Positions 11,301 through 19,364 of a stretch of 64,000 nt of DNA are shown here, in pieces. Origin of the DNA: Dietzia sp. JS16-p6b (GTDB taxonomy: Bacteria > Actinomycetota > Actinomycetes > Mycobacteriales > Mycobacteriaceae); contig NZ_CP024869.1 of assembly GCF_003052165.1 (NCBI RefSeq), positions 3,134,001 to 3,198,000 of the forward strand, read 5' to 3'. Below the pieces are notes generated by a model. It did not search any database. It saw only the letters and a list, made by a program, of their open reading frames with translations, and was not told where the DNA came from. Each line of letters opens with the position of its first letter. Position 1 is the stretch's first letter. A program made the translations under genes and the position numbers.

Positions 11301-11556
11301 TCTGAAGGGCGGCGGCAAGGCGCCCGGCGCACCCAAGGCCCCCGGCGCGCCCAAGGCGTCCGCCCCGGCCGCGCCGGCGGAGACGTCACCCGCCGAGCCC
11401 ACGACGGCGCCGGACACGGCGACCGAGGAGCCGAAGACCGACACCCCGGCATCCGACGACACGGCCACCAAGGCGAAGGCACCGGCGGCGCCCGGGAAGG
11501 CCAACTCGATCCCCCGGTCGACGAAGCCGGGCGGTTACGGCCTGTCCCTCGGCTGA
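8362..11556 (+). CDS. Membrane (Fe-S)-binding oxidoreductase, HdrD/GlpC-like, with long repetitive tail
   Basis: A 1064-residue homologue of M. tuberculosis Rv0338c (about 880 residues there). The N-terminal 250 residues form several membrane helices of a nitrate-reductase-gamma/HdrE type. Two ferredoxin-like clusters follow, CTECGRCQEQCP (near residue 307) and CTTCGACVEQCP (near 413), then two CCG cysteine domains (CAGAF...GETCTGDS near 505-545; DPCYLGRH...CCGAGG near 630-680) that in heterodisulfide-reductase relatives bind a noncubane cluster. Its electron partner is unknown. The tail from about residue 770 is Ala/Pro/Gly/Lys-rich with KAPGAP repeats and recurrent GLxLxGG motifs, and accounts for the extra length. 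ATG 8362 has a purine-rich ribosome binding site (GAAAGG). Confidence 0.9.
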   Translation: MSGVTITLGTIGVLLSLFAWASFIGGLSRMVRSIMLGQKDGFNRVGPVFARMKNTIIEVGAHTRMARKRSVGFFHWFVMIGFMLGSIVWFEAYIQTFNPRGGWPWLSQQSWYHVLDEFLGLGTVIGITVLIIIRQVNQRRSLNRFNGSDRRAAYFVETVVLLEGLGMLFVKAGKLALYREDGQDFNWAHDWVSGPISTVLPANELMVSIFALIKLLTGMIWLYVVGRNITWGVAWHRFSAFFNIYFKREADGRTALGALKPMTMDGEALTMEKIEERTEADEDFEPVLGAGAIEDFSWKGWLDFSTCTECGRCQEQCPAWNTGKPLSPKLMIMALRDHAHAKAPYLLAGGKTTMGEETGLVDAEGNPDEKKLARIPEAARLEAQRPLVGHTTADVSDDPTAAGIIDPEALWSCTTCGACVEQCPVDIEHVDHFIDMRRYQVLIESEFPTELAGLFKNLENKGNPWGQNNSGRDEWMKSLDFDIPVIGSDIEDFSDTEYLFWVGCAGAFEDRAKKTTQAVATLLHTAGVKFAVLGQGETCTGDSARRAGNEFLFQMLAEQNIETMNNAFDGVPTGQRKVVVTCAHCLNALKNEYGDFGGDYQVVHHTQLLNRLVREKRLVPVAPIDGGVTYHDPCYLGRHNKVYEAPRELMDGSGVTLTEMPRHGQRSMCCGAGGARMWMEETVGKRINIDRVDEALSTKATKIATGCPFCRVMLSDGATAQTDGTEQEGQVEVVDVAQLLLESVTRDGGLPEPREAAWLEQPKREKTAAEKEADEKAARDAAPAESKTAVAEPASAPDNPVIDEGEGAEVAAAGSEGTVSAAGSGPSAADSTGAPKSGGLSLGGGGKAPGGPKAPGGAKAPGGAKSPGGAKAGGESATEAQSAVKDAERTEETRGAATGSAPATTGAPKSGGLTLGGGAKAPGAPKAPGAPKAPGAPKAPGAPKAAPAPAETEAPDPSSAHPAGADAEPAAPAKPTVGLGLKGGGKAPGAPKAPGAPKASAPAAPAETSPAEPTTAPDTATEEPKTDTPASDDTATKAKAPAAPGKANSIPRSTKPGGYGLSLG
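10858..11553 (+). repeat. KAPGAP/GLSLGGG low-complexity repeat block
   Basis: Within the 3' end of the Fe-S reductase gene, three blocks each open with a GLxLxGG-type motif and continue with runs of (K/P)APG(G/A) units; a fourth GLSLG motif ends the protein. At DNA level the repeats are 12-18 bp units with varied third bases, so they are maintained as protein rather than recent slippage products. Confidence 0.75.
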
Positions 11557-11570
11557 CCTCCCGTCACACG

Positions 11571-11611
11571 CACTGCGGCCCGTGATCGAGACTCGATCAC
11601 GGGCCGCAGTG
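11571..11611. terminator. Bidirectional terminator between Fe-S protein and FMO gene
   Basis: A perfect 20-bp inverted repeat (11571-11590 and 11592-11611) separated by one base, so the real hairpin has a stem of about 17 bp. It lies between two convergent genes (stops at 11556 and 11629) and is followed on the plus side by CTTTCC. Confidence 0.8.
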
Positions 11612-11628
11612 CTTTCCCGGCTCCGCCG

Positions 11629-13446
11629 TCAGCAGGGGTGATGAACGCGCTGGACCTCGTACACCGGGGTGGGCACTCCTTCCATCCTCGCCTTGAGCTG
11701 CAGGGCCAGGTACTTGGAGTAGTGGCGTGACTGGTGCAGGTTGCCGCCGTGGATCCAGAGCTGGTCGACGTTCGTCGGCTTCCACATGTTGCGCAGCTCC
11801 CCCTCCCAGGGCCCGGGGTCCCGGGTGGTGTCGGAGCCGTATCCCCAGACCTTGCCCACCCGGTCGGCGACGTCCTGGGACACCAGATCGGTCAGCCACT
11901 GGTTCATCGAGCCGTAGCCGGTGGCGTAGACGATGAGGTCGGCGGGCAGGATCGTCCCGTCGTCCAGCTCCACCCCGTCGGGGTGGATCCGCGTCACCTG
12001 ACCGCGCGCCAACGCGACCTCGCCGTCGATCACCAGCTGACTGGCACCGACGTCGATGTAGTATCCCGAGCCGCGACGGAGGTACTTGAGAAACAGGCCG
12101 GAGCCGTCCTCCCCGAAGTCCAGCTCGAACCCGGCGTCCCGGAGCCTGCCGTAGAACTCGGCGTCCTTCTCCGCCATCTGCTCGTAGACGGGGATCTGCA
12201 CCCCGGGGAGCAGCCGGTAGGGCCAGGAGGCGAAGAGCATGTCGGCCTTCTCGGTCGTCACGCCGGCCTCGAGGGCCTCCTCGGAGTACAGGGGTCCGAG
12301 CGCGAGCGACATGAGCGAGTCACTTCTCGCGATGTGGGTGGAGGAGCGCTGCACCATGGTGACCTCCGCGCCGTGGTCCCACAGCGCGGCGCAGATGTCG
12401 TGCGCGGAGTTGTTCGAGCCGATCACCACGGCCCGCTTACCCTCCACGTCCCCCTCACCCGTGAACTCGGAGGAGTGCCACTGCTCCCCCGCGAACGACT
12501 CGGCGCCCTCGACGTGAGGGATGTTGGGGTAACCGGAGACCCCGAGGGCGAACACCAGCTGGGTGGGTCGGAGTTCGACCCTCTCACCGCGCCGGTCCAC
12601 CTCGACACGCCAGGTGCCGGACTGGTCGTCGAAGTCCGCGTTGAGACACTGCGTGCCGGACCAGTAGTCGAGCTCCATGATCGCGGTGTAGTGCTCCAGC
12701 CAGTCCCCGACCTTGTCCTTCGAGGGGAACACGGGCCAGTCGTCGGGGAAGGGGATGTACGGGAGATGGTCGTACCAGACCGGATCGTGGAGGTGGAGCG
12801 ACTTGTAGCGCTTGCGCCACGAGTCGCCGGCCCGCTCGTTCTTCTCGATCACCAGGGTCGGCACGCCCAGGCGCTTGAGTCGGGCCGCGAGTCCGATCCC
12901 GCCCTGCCCGCCACCGATGATCACCGTGTACGGCTGCCCGGTGTAGCCGAGCGTCTCCTGACGTTCCCGCTTCCGCTCGAGCCAGGTCTTGCGCCCCCTC
13001 CGGATGACGTGTTCGACGCCCTGCTCCCGGGTCCGACGCCTCTTCTCCTCGTGGCCTCTGAGCTCCTGCATCGTGGTCAGGAGGGTCCAGGCCCTGCCGT
13101 CACGCAGTCGGAGGTGGGCCCACCCGCGGCCGGCCACGGTCTCGAAGCTCACCCACGCCTCGACCACACCGTCCGACGCGCTCGCGGGTTCGTCGAGCGA
13201 CCAGTCGGAGGGCGAGACCGCGACGAGCTGGGAGTCGAGCATCCGGCGGATCTGCTCGCGTCCCTCGAGTGTCTTGAGGTTCCACGTGAAGGCCACGAAG
13301 TCACGCCAGTACCCGTCGGGCTCGAACAGCTGCGCGGCCCGGTCGGAGTCCCCCGCCCGGAGGGCGTCGTCGAACTCCGCGAGCCAGGAGGTGATCGTCT
13401 CGTCCGGCCCACCTCGCTCGGTGGGGACGGCTGTCGTCTGGGTCAT
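11629..13446 (-). CDS. Flavin-containing monooxygenase with N-terminal SnoaL-like domain
   Basis: Predicted FAD/NADPH-dependent monooxygenase of 605 residues. Residues 15-130 resemble an NTF2/SnoaL-like fold (WLAEFDDALRAGDSDRAAQLF, DGYWRDFVAF), fused to an FMO core: FAD motif GGGQGG at 178-183, the FMO fingerprint FxGxxxHxxxF at 318-328, and an NADPH Rossmann motif VIGSNNSAHD at 341-350. The start at 13446 (MTQTTAVP) is chosen over 13515 because the longer frame would overlap the divergent regulator start. Substrate is unknown; FMO or Baeyer-Villiger oxidation of ketones, amines or sulfides are all possible. The divergent GAF-domain regulator 68 bp away is the likely controller, responding to the substrate. 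Confidence 0.88.
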   Translation of the reverse strand: MTQTTAVPTERGGPDETITSWLAEFDDALRAGDSDRAAQLFEPDGYWRDFVAFTWNLKTLEGREQIRRMLDSQLVAVSPSDWSLDEPASASDGVVEAWVSFETVAGRGWAHLRLRDGRAWTLLTTMQELRGHEEKRRRTREQGVEHVIRRGRKTWLERKRERQETLGYTGQPYTVIIGGGQGGIGLAARLKRLGVPTLVIEKNERAGDSWRKRYKSLHLHDPVWYDHLPYIPFPDDWPVFPSKDKVGDWLEHYTAIMELDYWSGTQCLNADFDDQSGTWRVEVDRRGERVELRPTQLVFALGVSGYPNIPHVEGAESFAGEQWHSSEFTGEGDVEGKRAVVIGSNNSAHDICAALWDHGAEVTMVQRSSTHIARSDSLMSLALGPLYSEEALEAGVTTEKADMLFASWPYRLLPGVQIPVYEQMAEKDAEFYGRLRDAGFELDFGEDGSGLFLKYLRRGSGYYIDVGASQLVIDGEVALARGQVTRIHPDGVELDDGTILPADLIVYATGYGSMNQWLTDLVSQDVADRVGKVWGYGSDTTRDPGPWEGELRNMWKPTNVDQLWIHGGNLHQSRHYSKYLALQLKARMEGVPTPVYEVQRVHHPC

Positions 13447-13514
13447 GTCCGCTCCTTCGTGTCGTGTAGCTTCGGCGATGACGTAGATCACACTTTTGTC
13501 CCCAGGGGGTGGCA

Positions 13515-14612
13515 ATGTCGTTGCACCCGGCCCTCAGGTTCTCCGACCCCCGGGCCTTCGCCGAGCGCTCGATCCGGGCCCACGGGATCGCGCTCGCCGG
13601 TGGCGCGACCTCGGATCTCGACACGCGGGTGCTGCGGGCGTGGAGGCGTAGCGGTGCGGCCGGGATATCGCCGGATCAGGAGTTGCCCGCGCGCGTCCTC
13701 AGCCGTGAGCAGGTGGCGGACGCGCGTGGGCGCACGCCGCTGCGGCACATCGCCGCCGACGTGGTGGCCTCGGTGTCCGACACGTCGGCCGCGGGCCGCC
13801 ACCTGGTGGTGCTCACGGATGCCCGGGGGTGCCTGCTCTGGAGATCGGGCAGTCCCGAGGTGCTCCGTCGCGCGGACACGATCGCGTTCGCCGAGGGCGC
13901 GGACTGGTCGGAGCGGGGAATCGGCACGAACGGCATCTCCCTCGCGCTGGAGACCGGGACGTTGACCCACGCCACCGCGGGCGAACACTATGTCCGGGCC
14001 CACCACGGGTGGACGTGCACGGCCAGTCCCGTCCGCGACGCCGGCGGCAGGATCCTCGGCGTGCTGGACGTCTCCCACCCGGTGCGCTTCTCGAGTTCTG
14101 AGACGGCGGCGCTGGTCCGGTGCGGTGTGCGGCTCGCCGAGGCTCTGCTCGCGAGCGGGGCGGGCGGGCCGGCCCCGGGAACCCGGAGCGCGGCCGACCG
14201 CCCGGCGGATCCGGTGCCGCGGCCCGGCCCCGACGGGCGGGCCGGTCGAGACGGGGCCCCGGTGACCGAGATCCGTCTGCTCGGGTGGCGGCCGTCGGTG
14301 ATCCGTGCCGACGGGTCGAGCATCGACCTCACCCCGCGACGGGCGGAGTTGCTCGCGTTGTTGGCGTCCCGGGAGGCCTGGTCGGCGCGGTCCCTGTCCG
14401 AGGCGCTCTACGGTGACGGCGACGCCACGGCCACGGTCCGGGGGGAGGTGCGCAGGCTCCGTCAGCTCACCGGCCTGTCGATCGACTCCCAGCCGTACGC
14501 CCTGGCCCCGCACGAGAGGCGATGCGTGGACTACCTCTCGGTGCAGCATCCCGACGATCTCCTGCCCCATTCGGACATCCCGGCCATCATCGATCTGCGG
14601 TACGGGATCTGA
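13515..14612 (+). CDS. GAF-domain transcriptional regulator (AcoR-like N-terminus, winged-helix C-terminus)
   Basis: A 365-residue regulator. Residues 20-200 resemble the sensory half of AcoR/AcoK-type activators (VLRAWRRSGA, then a GAF domain with DWSERGIGTNGISLALE and VLDVSHP). The AAA+ sigma-54 domain of AcoR is absent, as is normal in actinobacteria; instead a C-terminal region from about residue 250 (EIRLLGWRPS...LTPRRAELLALLASR...RGEVRRLRQL) looks like an OmpR/SARP-type winged helix. ATG 13515 is preferred to the GTG at 13509 because AGGGGGT lies at good spacing. Divergent from the monooxygenase gene, with which it probably forms a substrate-inducible pair. Confidence 0.78.
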   Translation: MSLHPALRFSDPRAFAERSIRAHGIALAGGATSDLDTRVLRAWRRSGAAGISPDQELPARVLSREQVADARGRTPLRHIAADVVASVSDTSAAGRHLVVLTDARGCLLWRSGSPEVLRRADTIAFAEGADWSERGIGTNGISLALETGTLTHATAGEHYVRAHHGWTCTASPVRDAGGRILGVLDVSHPVRFSSSETAALVRCGVRLAEALLASGAGGPAPGTRSAADRPADPVPRPGPDGRAGRDGAPVTEIRLLGWRPSVIRADGSSIDLTPRRAELLALLASREAWSARSLSEALYGDGDATATVRGEVRRLRQLTGLSIDSQPYALAPHERRCVDYLSVQHPDDLLPHSDIPAIIDLRYGI

Positions 14613-14699
14613 CGCCACGGGTCCGATGCCACCGGTCTGACGCCCACGGGGTCGGCGCGACCGGAGCACCGCCGGTCCGGGGTGGCACAATCTGCAGAC

Positions 14700-15953
14700 A
14701 TGACGCCTGAGACCACGGGACGCACGCTCCGCCAGCCGCGCACGCTCGACCAGTCGTCCAAACTCAAGGACGTCCTCTACGAGATCCGTGGCCCCGTGCT
14801 CGCGCGGGCGAACCAGCTCGAGGCGGAGGGCCACCGGATCCTCAAGCTGAACATCGGCAACCCCGCGCCCTTCGGGTTCGAGGCACCGGACGTGATCATG
14901 CGCGACATGATCGCGGCTCTCCCCCATGCGCAGGGCTACTCGGAGTCCAAGGGCATCCTGTCGGCCCGCCGGGCGATCTTCACGCGCTACGAGTTGGTGC
15001 CCGATTTCCCCCACCTGGATGTGGAGGACATCTACCTGGGCAACGGAGTCTCCGAGCTCATCACGATGACGATGCAGGCCCTGCTCGACGACGGCGACGA
15101 GGTCCTCATCCCGGCGCCGGACTATCCGCTCTGGACCGCCATGACCTCGCTCGCGGGCGGCAGGCCCGTCCACTACCTCACGGACGAGGACGACGACTGG
15201 AATCCGTCACTCGAGGACATCGCCTCGAAGATCACGCCCAGGACCAAGGCCATCGTGGTGATCAACCCCAACAACCCCACCGGGGCGGTCTACTCCCGCG
15301 AGGTCCTGCAGGGGATCGTGGACCTGGCGCGCGAGCACAGTCTGCTCATCCTGGCCGACGAGATCTACGACCGGATCATCTACGACGAGGCCCAGCACAC
15401 CTCGATCGCCTCGCTCGCGCACGATCTGCTGGTCCTGACCTTCAACGGACTGTCCAAGACCTACCGCGTGGCGGGTTACCGGGCGGGCTGGATGGCGATC
15501 ACCGGACCGAAGGCGCACGCGGCCGGGTTCCTCGAGGGACTGGAATTGCTGGCCTCGACGAGACTGTGCCCCAACGTGCCGGCGCAGCACGCGATCCAGG
15601 TGGCTCTCGGCGGGTACCAGTCGATCGACGAACTGATCGAGCCCGGGGGACGGCTCCACGAGCAGCGCGGCATCGCGTGGGAAAAGCTCAACTCGATCCC
15701 GGGGGTGAGCTGCGTCAAGCCGATGGGAGCCCTCTACGTGTTCCCCAGGCTCGACCCGGAGGTCCACGAGATCTACGACGACCGCCTGTTCGCCCTGGAC
15801 CTTCTCGAGCGCGAGCGCATCCTCGTCACCCAGGGCACGGGGTTCAACTGGCCGAATCCGGACCACTTCCGGGTGGTCACGTTGCCGGCCGGCCGGGACC
15901 TCGCCGTGGCGATCGAGCGGATCGGCAACTTCCTGGCCTCATACCGTCAGTAG
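14700..15953 (+). CDS. PLP-dependent aminotransferase, alanine/aspartate type (Rv0337c-like)
   Basis: Class I/II aminotransferase of 417 residues, strongly resembling M. tuberculosis AspC (Rv0337c) and bacterial AlaA. Visible are the N-terminal KLNIGNPAPFGF segment (49-60), the substrate/PLP region LGNGVSELI (113-121), NPNNPTGAVY (189-198), the aspartate of LADEIYD (220), and the Schiff-base lysine in NGLSKTYRVAGYRAGW (Lys253). It would interconvert pyruvate or oxaloacetate with glutamate. In mycobacteria this gene neighbours the Rv0338c-type Fe-S protein; here the FMO pair has been placed between them. The start is uncertain: GTG at 14682 is an alternative, since no good ribosome binding site marks the ATG. 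Confidence 0.92.
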   Translation: MTPETTGRTLRQPRTLDQSSKLKDVLYEIRGPVLARANQLEAEGHRILKLNIGNPAPFGFEAPDVIMRDMIAALPHAQGYSESKGILSARRAIFTRYELVPDFPHLDVEDIYLGNGVSELITMTMQALLDDGDEVLIPAPDYPLWTAMTSLAGGRPVHYLTDEDDDWNPSLEDIASKITPRTKAIVVINPNNPTGAVYSREVLQGIVDLAREHSLLILADEIYDRIIYDEAQHTSIASLAHDLLVLTFNGLSKTYRVAGYRAGWMAITGPKAHAAGFLEGLELLASTRLCPNVPAQHAIQVALGGYQSIDELIEPGGRLHEQRGIAWEKLNSIPGVSCVKPMGALYVFPRLDPEVHEIYDDRLFALDLLERERILVTQGTGFNWPNPDHFRVVTLPAGRDLAVAIERIGNFLASYRQ

Positions 15954-15964
15954 ACCCGGGACTC

Positions 15965-17272
15965 TCACGCACGCGTGCCGACGGTCGCCCGGTCCAGTTC
16001 CTCCGAGGTCACGTCCCGGGAGAGCCACACCGCGGCCGCTGTGGTGAGCGGGACGCACAGCGCCAGCGCGATCGCGCCGACGAGCGACCGCATCAGCTCC
16101 ACCGCCACGACATCGGACGTGAGGATCGACAGCGGCGAGCGGGTTCCCAGCGAGAACAGCAGCAGCAGGGGGAGCGCCGACCCGGTGTACGCCAGCACCA
16201 GGGTGTAGACCATCGAGGCCACGTGGTCGCGTCCGACGCCCATCGCGGACCGGAACACCTCGACGGGGCCGGCGTGGGGGTCGAGGTGGCGCATCTCGAA
16301 CACGGTCGCGGACTGGCTCACGGTGACGTCGTTGAGCACGCCGAGCGCGCCGATGATGAAGCCGGCGAGCAGGAGCCCGGTGAGCGAGACGTGTTGCACG
16401 AACACCTGGACCTGGGTCGTGGAGTCGCCACTGAGCCCGGTGATCCTGGTGGTCTCGATGACCACCCAGCTCAGTAACGCCGCCGCCAGCATCGCGGACA
16501 GCGTTCCGAGGAGGGCGGCGTGGGTCTTGAGGTTGATCCCGTGCACCACGTAGATCACCAGGTAGAGGACGGCGGAGCCGCCGATGACGGCCACCAGGAT
16601 GGCCGGGTTGCCGTCCAGGATCGAGGGCAGGACGAACCCTACGACGACGAGGAGGGCCACCACGATCCCGATGAGGGCCCGCAGCCCCTTCCATCGCCCG
16701 ACGGCGACCATCACCGCGGCGCCCACGAGGAGCCACAGGGCCATGGGCACGGTCCGCGTGAAGTCCTCGAACGCGTAGATGTCGGTGGCTCCCTGGGGTG
16801 AGCGGCCCAGCTGGATCTGGTCACCGGCGCCGAGATCCGGGGATCCGGGCCCGGGCGGTATCTCCAGCAGCACCTCCCGGCCGGCGTCCGGGCCGGTGTC
16901 GAGCCGCACGATCGAGCGCGGGCACTCGGGGCCGGGGAACCGGGGGTCGAGCGGCGGCCCGGGCAGGACCCGCCCGTTGTCCGGGGAGCCGCAGGGCGCC
17001 ATCTCGGTGGACACGACCTCGCCGCGCTCGGTCATCACCGAGGCCCCGGACGCCTGGGCGAAGTACGGGTCCAGCTCGGGGTCGGTGAAGGTGGGCCAGA
17101 GGAGCGCCACCCCGATGAGGGTCGCGATCGCGCCCAGGGTCAGGGCGACCACCGTGATCCGCCCGGCGCTGCCGGACGGCACGAGGCGGGTCCCGCGAGG
17201 GGCGCGCTCGACCCGGTGCCTGTGCCTGTGTCTGGGGCTAGGGCTGGGAGGGGTCGCCGACCGGTCGCTCAC
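15965..17272 (-). CDS. YibE/F-family multipass membrane protein
   Basis: A 435-residue protein with a His/Arg-rich cytoplasmic N-terminus (PRHRHRHR), one transmembrane helix near residues 40-60, an extracytoplasmic region of about 100 residues with Pro/Gly-rich beta character, and then seven or so membrane helices (for example MALWLLVGAAVMVAVG, IGIVVALLVVVGFVLPSIL, LTGLLLAGFIIGALGVLNDVTVSQS). The NDVTVSQ segment is typical of YibE/F proteins, whose biochemical role is not established. The GTG at 17272 is chosen for the start; a GTG at 17317 is possible but neither has a clear ribosome binding site. It runs into the aminotransferase gene tail to tail with 11 bp between stops. Confidence 0.82.
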   Translation of the reverse strand: MSDRSATPPSPSPRHRHRHRVERAPRGTRLVPSGSAGRITVVALTLGAIATLIGVALLWPTFTDPELDPYFAQASGASVMTERGEVVSTEMAPCGSPDNGRVLPGPPLDPRFPGPECPRSIVRLDTGPDAGREVLLEIPPGPGSPDLGAGDQIQLGRSPQGATDIYAFEDFTRTVPMALWLLVGAAVMVAVGRWKGLRALIGIVVALLVVVGFVLPSILDGNPAILVAVIGGSAVLYLVIYVVHGINLKTHAALLGTLSAMLAAALLSWVVIETTRITGLSGDSTTQVQVFVQHVSLTGLLLAGFIIGALGVLNDVTVSQSATVFEMRHLDPHAGPVEVFRSAMGVGRDHVASMVYTLVLAYTGSALPLLLLFSLGTRSPLSILTSDVVAVELMRSLVGAIALALCVPLTTAAAVWLSRDVTSEELDRATVGTRA

Positions 17273-17335
17273 GCCGGTAACCCTAACCCGGACCGCGCCC
17301 GCCGGCAGGGGCAGCACGATCGCCGGCGCGACCGG

Positions 17336-18670
17336 TCAGGAAACGGCCACCCCGCGGCCGAGGGCGCGGTAGGTCCAGCCGGCCGCGCGCCAGGCCTCGG
17401 CGGGCATGCAGTTGCGCCCGTCCAGCATGATCCGCCCCCGCGCCACCCGGGTCACGGCCGCCGGGTCCAACTCGAGGAACTCCGGCCACTCGGTGGCCAC
17501 CAGCACCACATCCGCGCCCTCACACGCCTCGAGCGCCGACCCCGCGTACGTCAACGTCGGGAACAGCGCCCGCGCGTTGTCCAGCGCCTGCGGGTCGTAC
17601 ACCACCGCCTGCGCCCCCTTGAGCGAGAGCATCCCCGCCACGTTCAACGCCGGGGAGTCCCGCACATCGTCGGAGTCCGGCTTGAACGCCGCCCCCAGCA
17701 CCGCGACCGTCTTACCGATCAACATCCCCCCACACGCCTCGGTCGCCAGATCCACCATCCGCTCCCGGCGACGCATGTTGATCGAGTCCACCTCCCGCAG
17801 GAACGACATCGCCTGATCGGCACCCAACTCCCCCGCGCGTGCCATGAACGCCCGGATGTCCTTGGGCAGACACCCCCCACCGAACCCCAGCCCGGCGCCC
17901 AGGAACCGCCGACCGATCCGCGGATCCATCCCGATCGCATCCGCCAACACCGTCACATCAGCGCCCGCCGCCTCACACACCTCCGACACCGCGTTGATGA
18001 AGCTGATCTTGGTGGCCAGAAACGCGTTCGCGCTGACCTTGACCAACTCCGCCGTGGCCAGGTCCGTCACGATCACCGGGCACGGATCGGACTCCAGGAT
18101 CGGCACGTACGCCCCCCGCACCACCTCCTCGACCGGACCACCGGGCTCCCTCACCCCGATCACGATCCGATCCGGCGTGAGCGTGTCGGCCACCGCGAAG
18201 CCCTCCCGCAGGAACTCCGGGTTCCACACCACCTCCGCCCGCACCCCGGCCCGCACCCGCTCGTCGGCGATGTCCTGCAACCTCGCCGCCGTACCCACCG
18301 GCACCGTCGACTTGCCCACCATCACCGCGTCCGCGGTCAGCAACGGCGCCAAGCGGGCCACCACCTCCTGAACATGCGAGGTGTCCGCCGCGAACTCCCC
18401 CTTGCGCTGTGGGGTCCCCACCCCGATGAAATGCAGATCCGCGAACTCCGCCGCCTCCGCATAATCCGTGGTGAACCGCACCCGACCCGCCTCGACCTGT
18501 CGCTTCAGGATCTCCGGCAACCCCGGCTCGTAGAACGGCACCTCCCCGCGACGCAGCCGATCGATCTTCGCCTCGTCCACATCCACACCCAGCACCTCAT
18601 GGCCCAACTCCGCCATACACGCGGCATGAGTCGCACCCAGATACCCGGTCCCGAACACCGTCATACGCAT
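17336..18670 (-). CDS. udgA: UDP-glucose 6-dehydrogenase
   Basis: Oxidises UDP-glucose to UDP-glucuronate with two NAD+ for capsule or cell-wall polysaccharide. The 444-residue product has the N-terminal Rossmann motif GTGYLG (7-12), the catalytic cysteine in GFGGGCLPKD (Cys267), the dimer helix, and a C-terminal UDP-binding domain with AFKPDSDDVRDSP. Length and motifs fit the family and specifically resemble M. tuberculosis UdgA (Rv0322), which also lies beside dcd. Many codons here end in C to an unusual degree even for this genome, consistent with high expression. The ATG codons at 18670 and 18664 are both possible starts. Confidence 0.95.
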   Translation of the reverse strand: MRMTVFGTGYLGATHAACMAELGHEVLGVDVDEAKIDRLRRGEVPFYEPGLPEILKRQVEAGRVRFTTDYAEAAEFADLHFIGVGTPQRKGEFAADTSHVQEVVARLAPLLTADAVMVGKSTVPVGTAARLQDIADERVRAGVRAEVVWNPEFLREGFAVADTLTPDRIVIGVREPGGPVEEVVRGAYVPILESDPCPVIVTDLATAELVKVSANAFLATKISFINAVSEVCEAAGADVTVLADAIGMDPRIGRRFLGAGLGFGGGCLPKDIRAFMARAGELGADQAMSFLREVDSINMRRRERMVDLATEACGGMLIGKTVAVLGAAFKPDSDDVRDSPALNVAGMLSLKGAQAVVYDPQALDNARALFPTLTYAGSALEACEGADVVLVATEWPEFLELDPAAVTRVARGRIMLDGRNCMPAEAWRAAGWTYRALGRGVAVS

Positions 18671-18800
18671 GGCTTACTTCTACTGCCTTCGGACGACATC
18701 CCGGAAACGCCGGGGTGAACGCGGGACGAGCGTCCTGCTGCGGGTGCGGGTGCGGGGGCGGCCCGCTTCTCGGACGGGCCCGGTCCGGAGGCAGGGCCGG

Positions 18801-19364
18801 TCAGCGGAAGTTGAGGTACGCCTTGGAGGCCGTCGGCCCGCGCTGCCCCTGGTACTTCGAGCCCGTCGCCGCGGTGCCGTAGGGGACCTCGGCGGGGCTG
18901 GACAGCCGGAACAGGCACAGCTGGCCGATCTTCATCCCCGGCCACAGCGTGATGGGCAGGTTGGCCACGTTGGACAGCTCGAGGGTGATGTGCCCCTCGA
19001 ACCCCGGGTCGATGAACCCGGCGGTGGAGTGCGTGAGCAGACCCAGTCGGCCGAGCGAGGACTTGCCCTCGAGTCGACCAGCGAGGTCGTCGGGCAGGCC
19101 CAGACGCTCGAGAGTCGCCCCGAGGACGAACTCTCCCGGGTGCAGCACGAACGGGTCCCCCTGGGCGGGTTCGACGAGTTCCGTGAGGTCGTCCTGCTGC
19201 TGTGCCGGATCGATGTGGGTGTAGCGCGAGTTGTTGAACACGCGGAACAGACTGTCCAGACGGACGTCGATGCTCGACGGCTGGATCAGCGAGGAGTCCA
19301 AGGGGTCGATCGTGAGCCGCCCGTCGGCGAGCTCGGAGCGGAGGTCACGGTCGGAGAGCAGCAC
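18801..19364 (-). CDS. dcd: dCTP deaminase (probably bifunctional dCTP deaminase/dUTPase)
   Basis: Converts dCTP to dUTP and, in the mycobacterial-type enzyme, on to dUMP, feeding thymidylate synthesis and keeping dUTP low. The 187-residue product carries the family segments [13 protein letters not shown] (28-40), [14 protein letters not shown] (about 95-108) with the phosphate-binding Arg/Ser, and [18 protein letters not shown] (about 112-129) with the catalytic glutamate. The GTG start at 19364 lies inside the last codons of the upstream DUF2470-like gene (20-bp overlap), so the two are probably cotranscribed. Synteny with udgA matches M. tuberculosis Rv0321-Rv0322. The 130-bp gap to udgA holds GC-rich short repeats but no clear terminator. 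Confidence 0.95.
   Translation of the reverse strand: MLLSDRDLRSELADGRLTIDPLDSSLIQPSSIDVRLDSLFRVFNNSRYTHIDPAQQQDDLTELVEPAQGDPFVLHPGEFVLGATLERLGLPDDLAGRLEGKSSLGRLGLLTHSTAGFIDPGFEGHITLELSNVANLPITLWPGMKIGQLCLFRLSSPAEVPYGTAATGSKYQGQRGPTASKAYLNFR

Noticed and set aside
11734-13965. 743-codon plus-strand frame over the monooxygenase
   Set aside because: Antisense to a gene with FAD, NADPH and FMO motifs; also overlaps the start of the divergent regulator.
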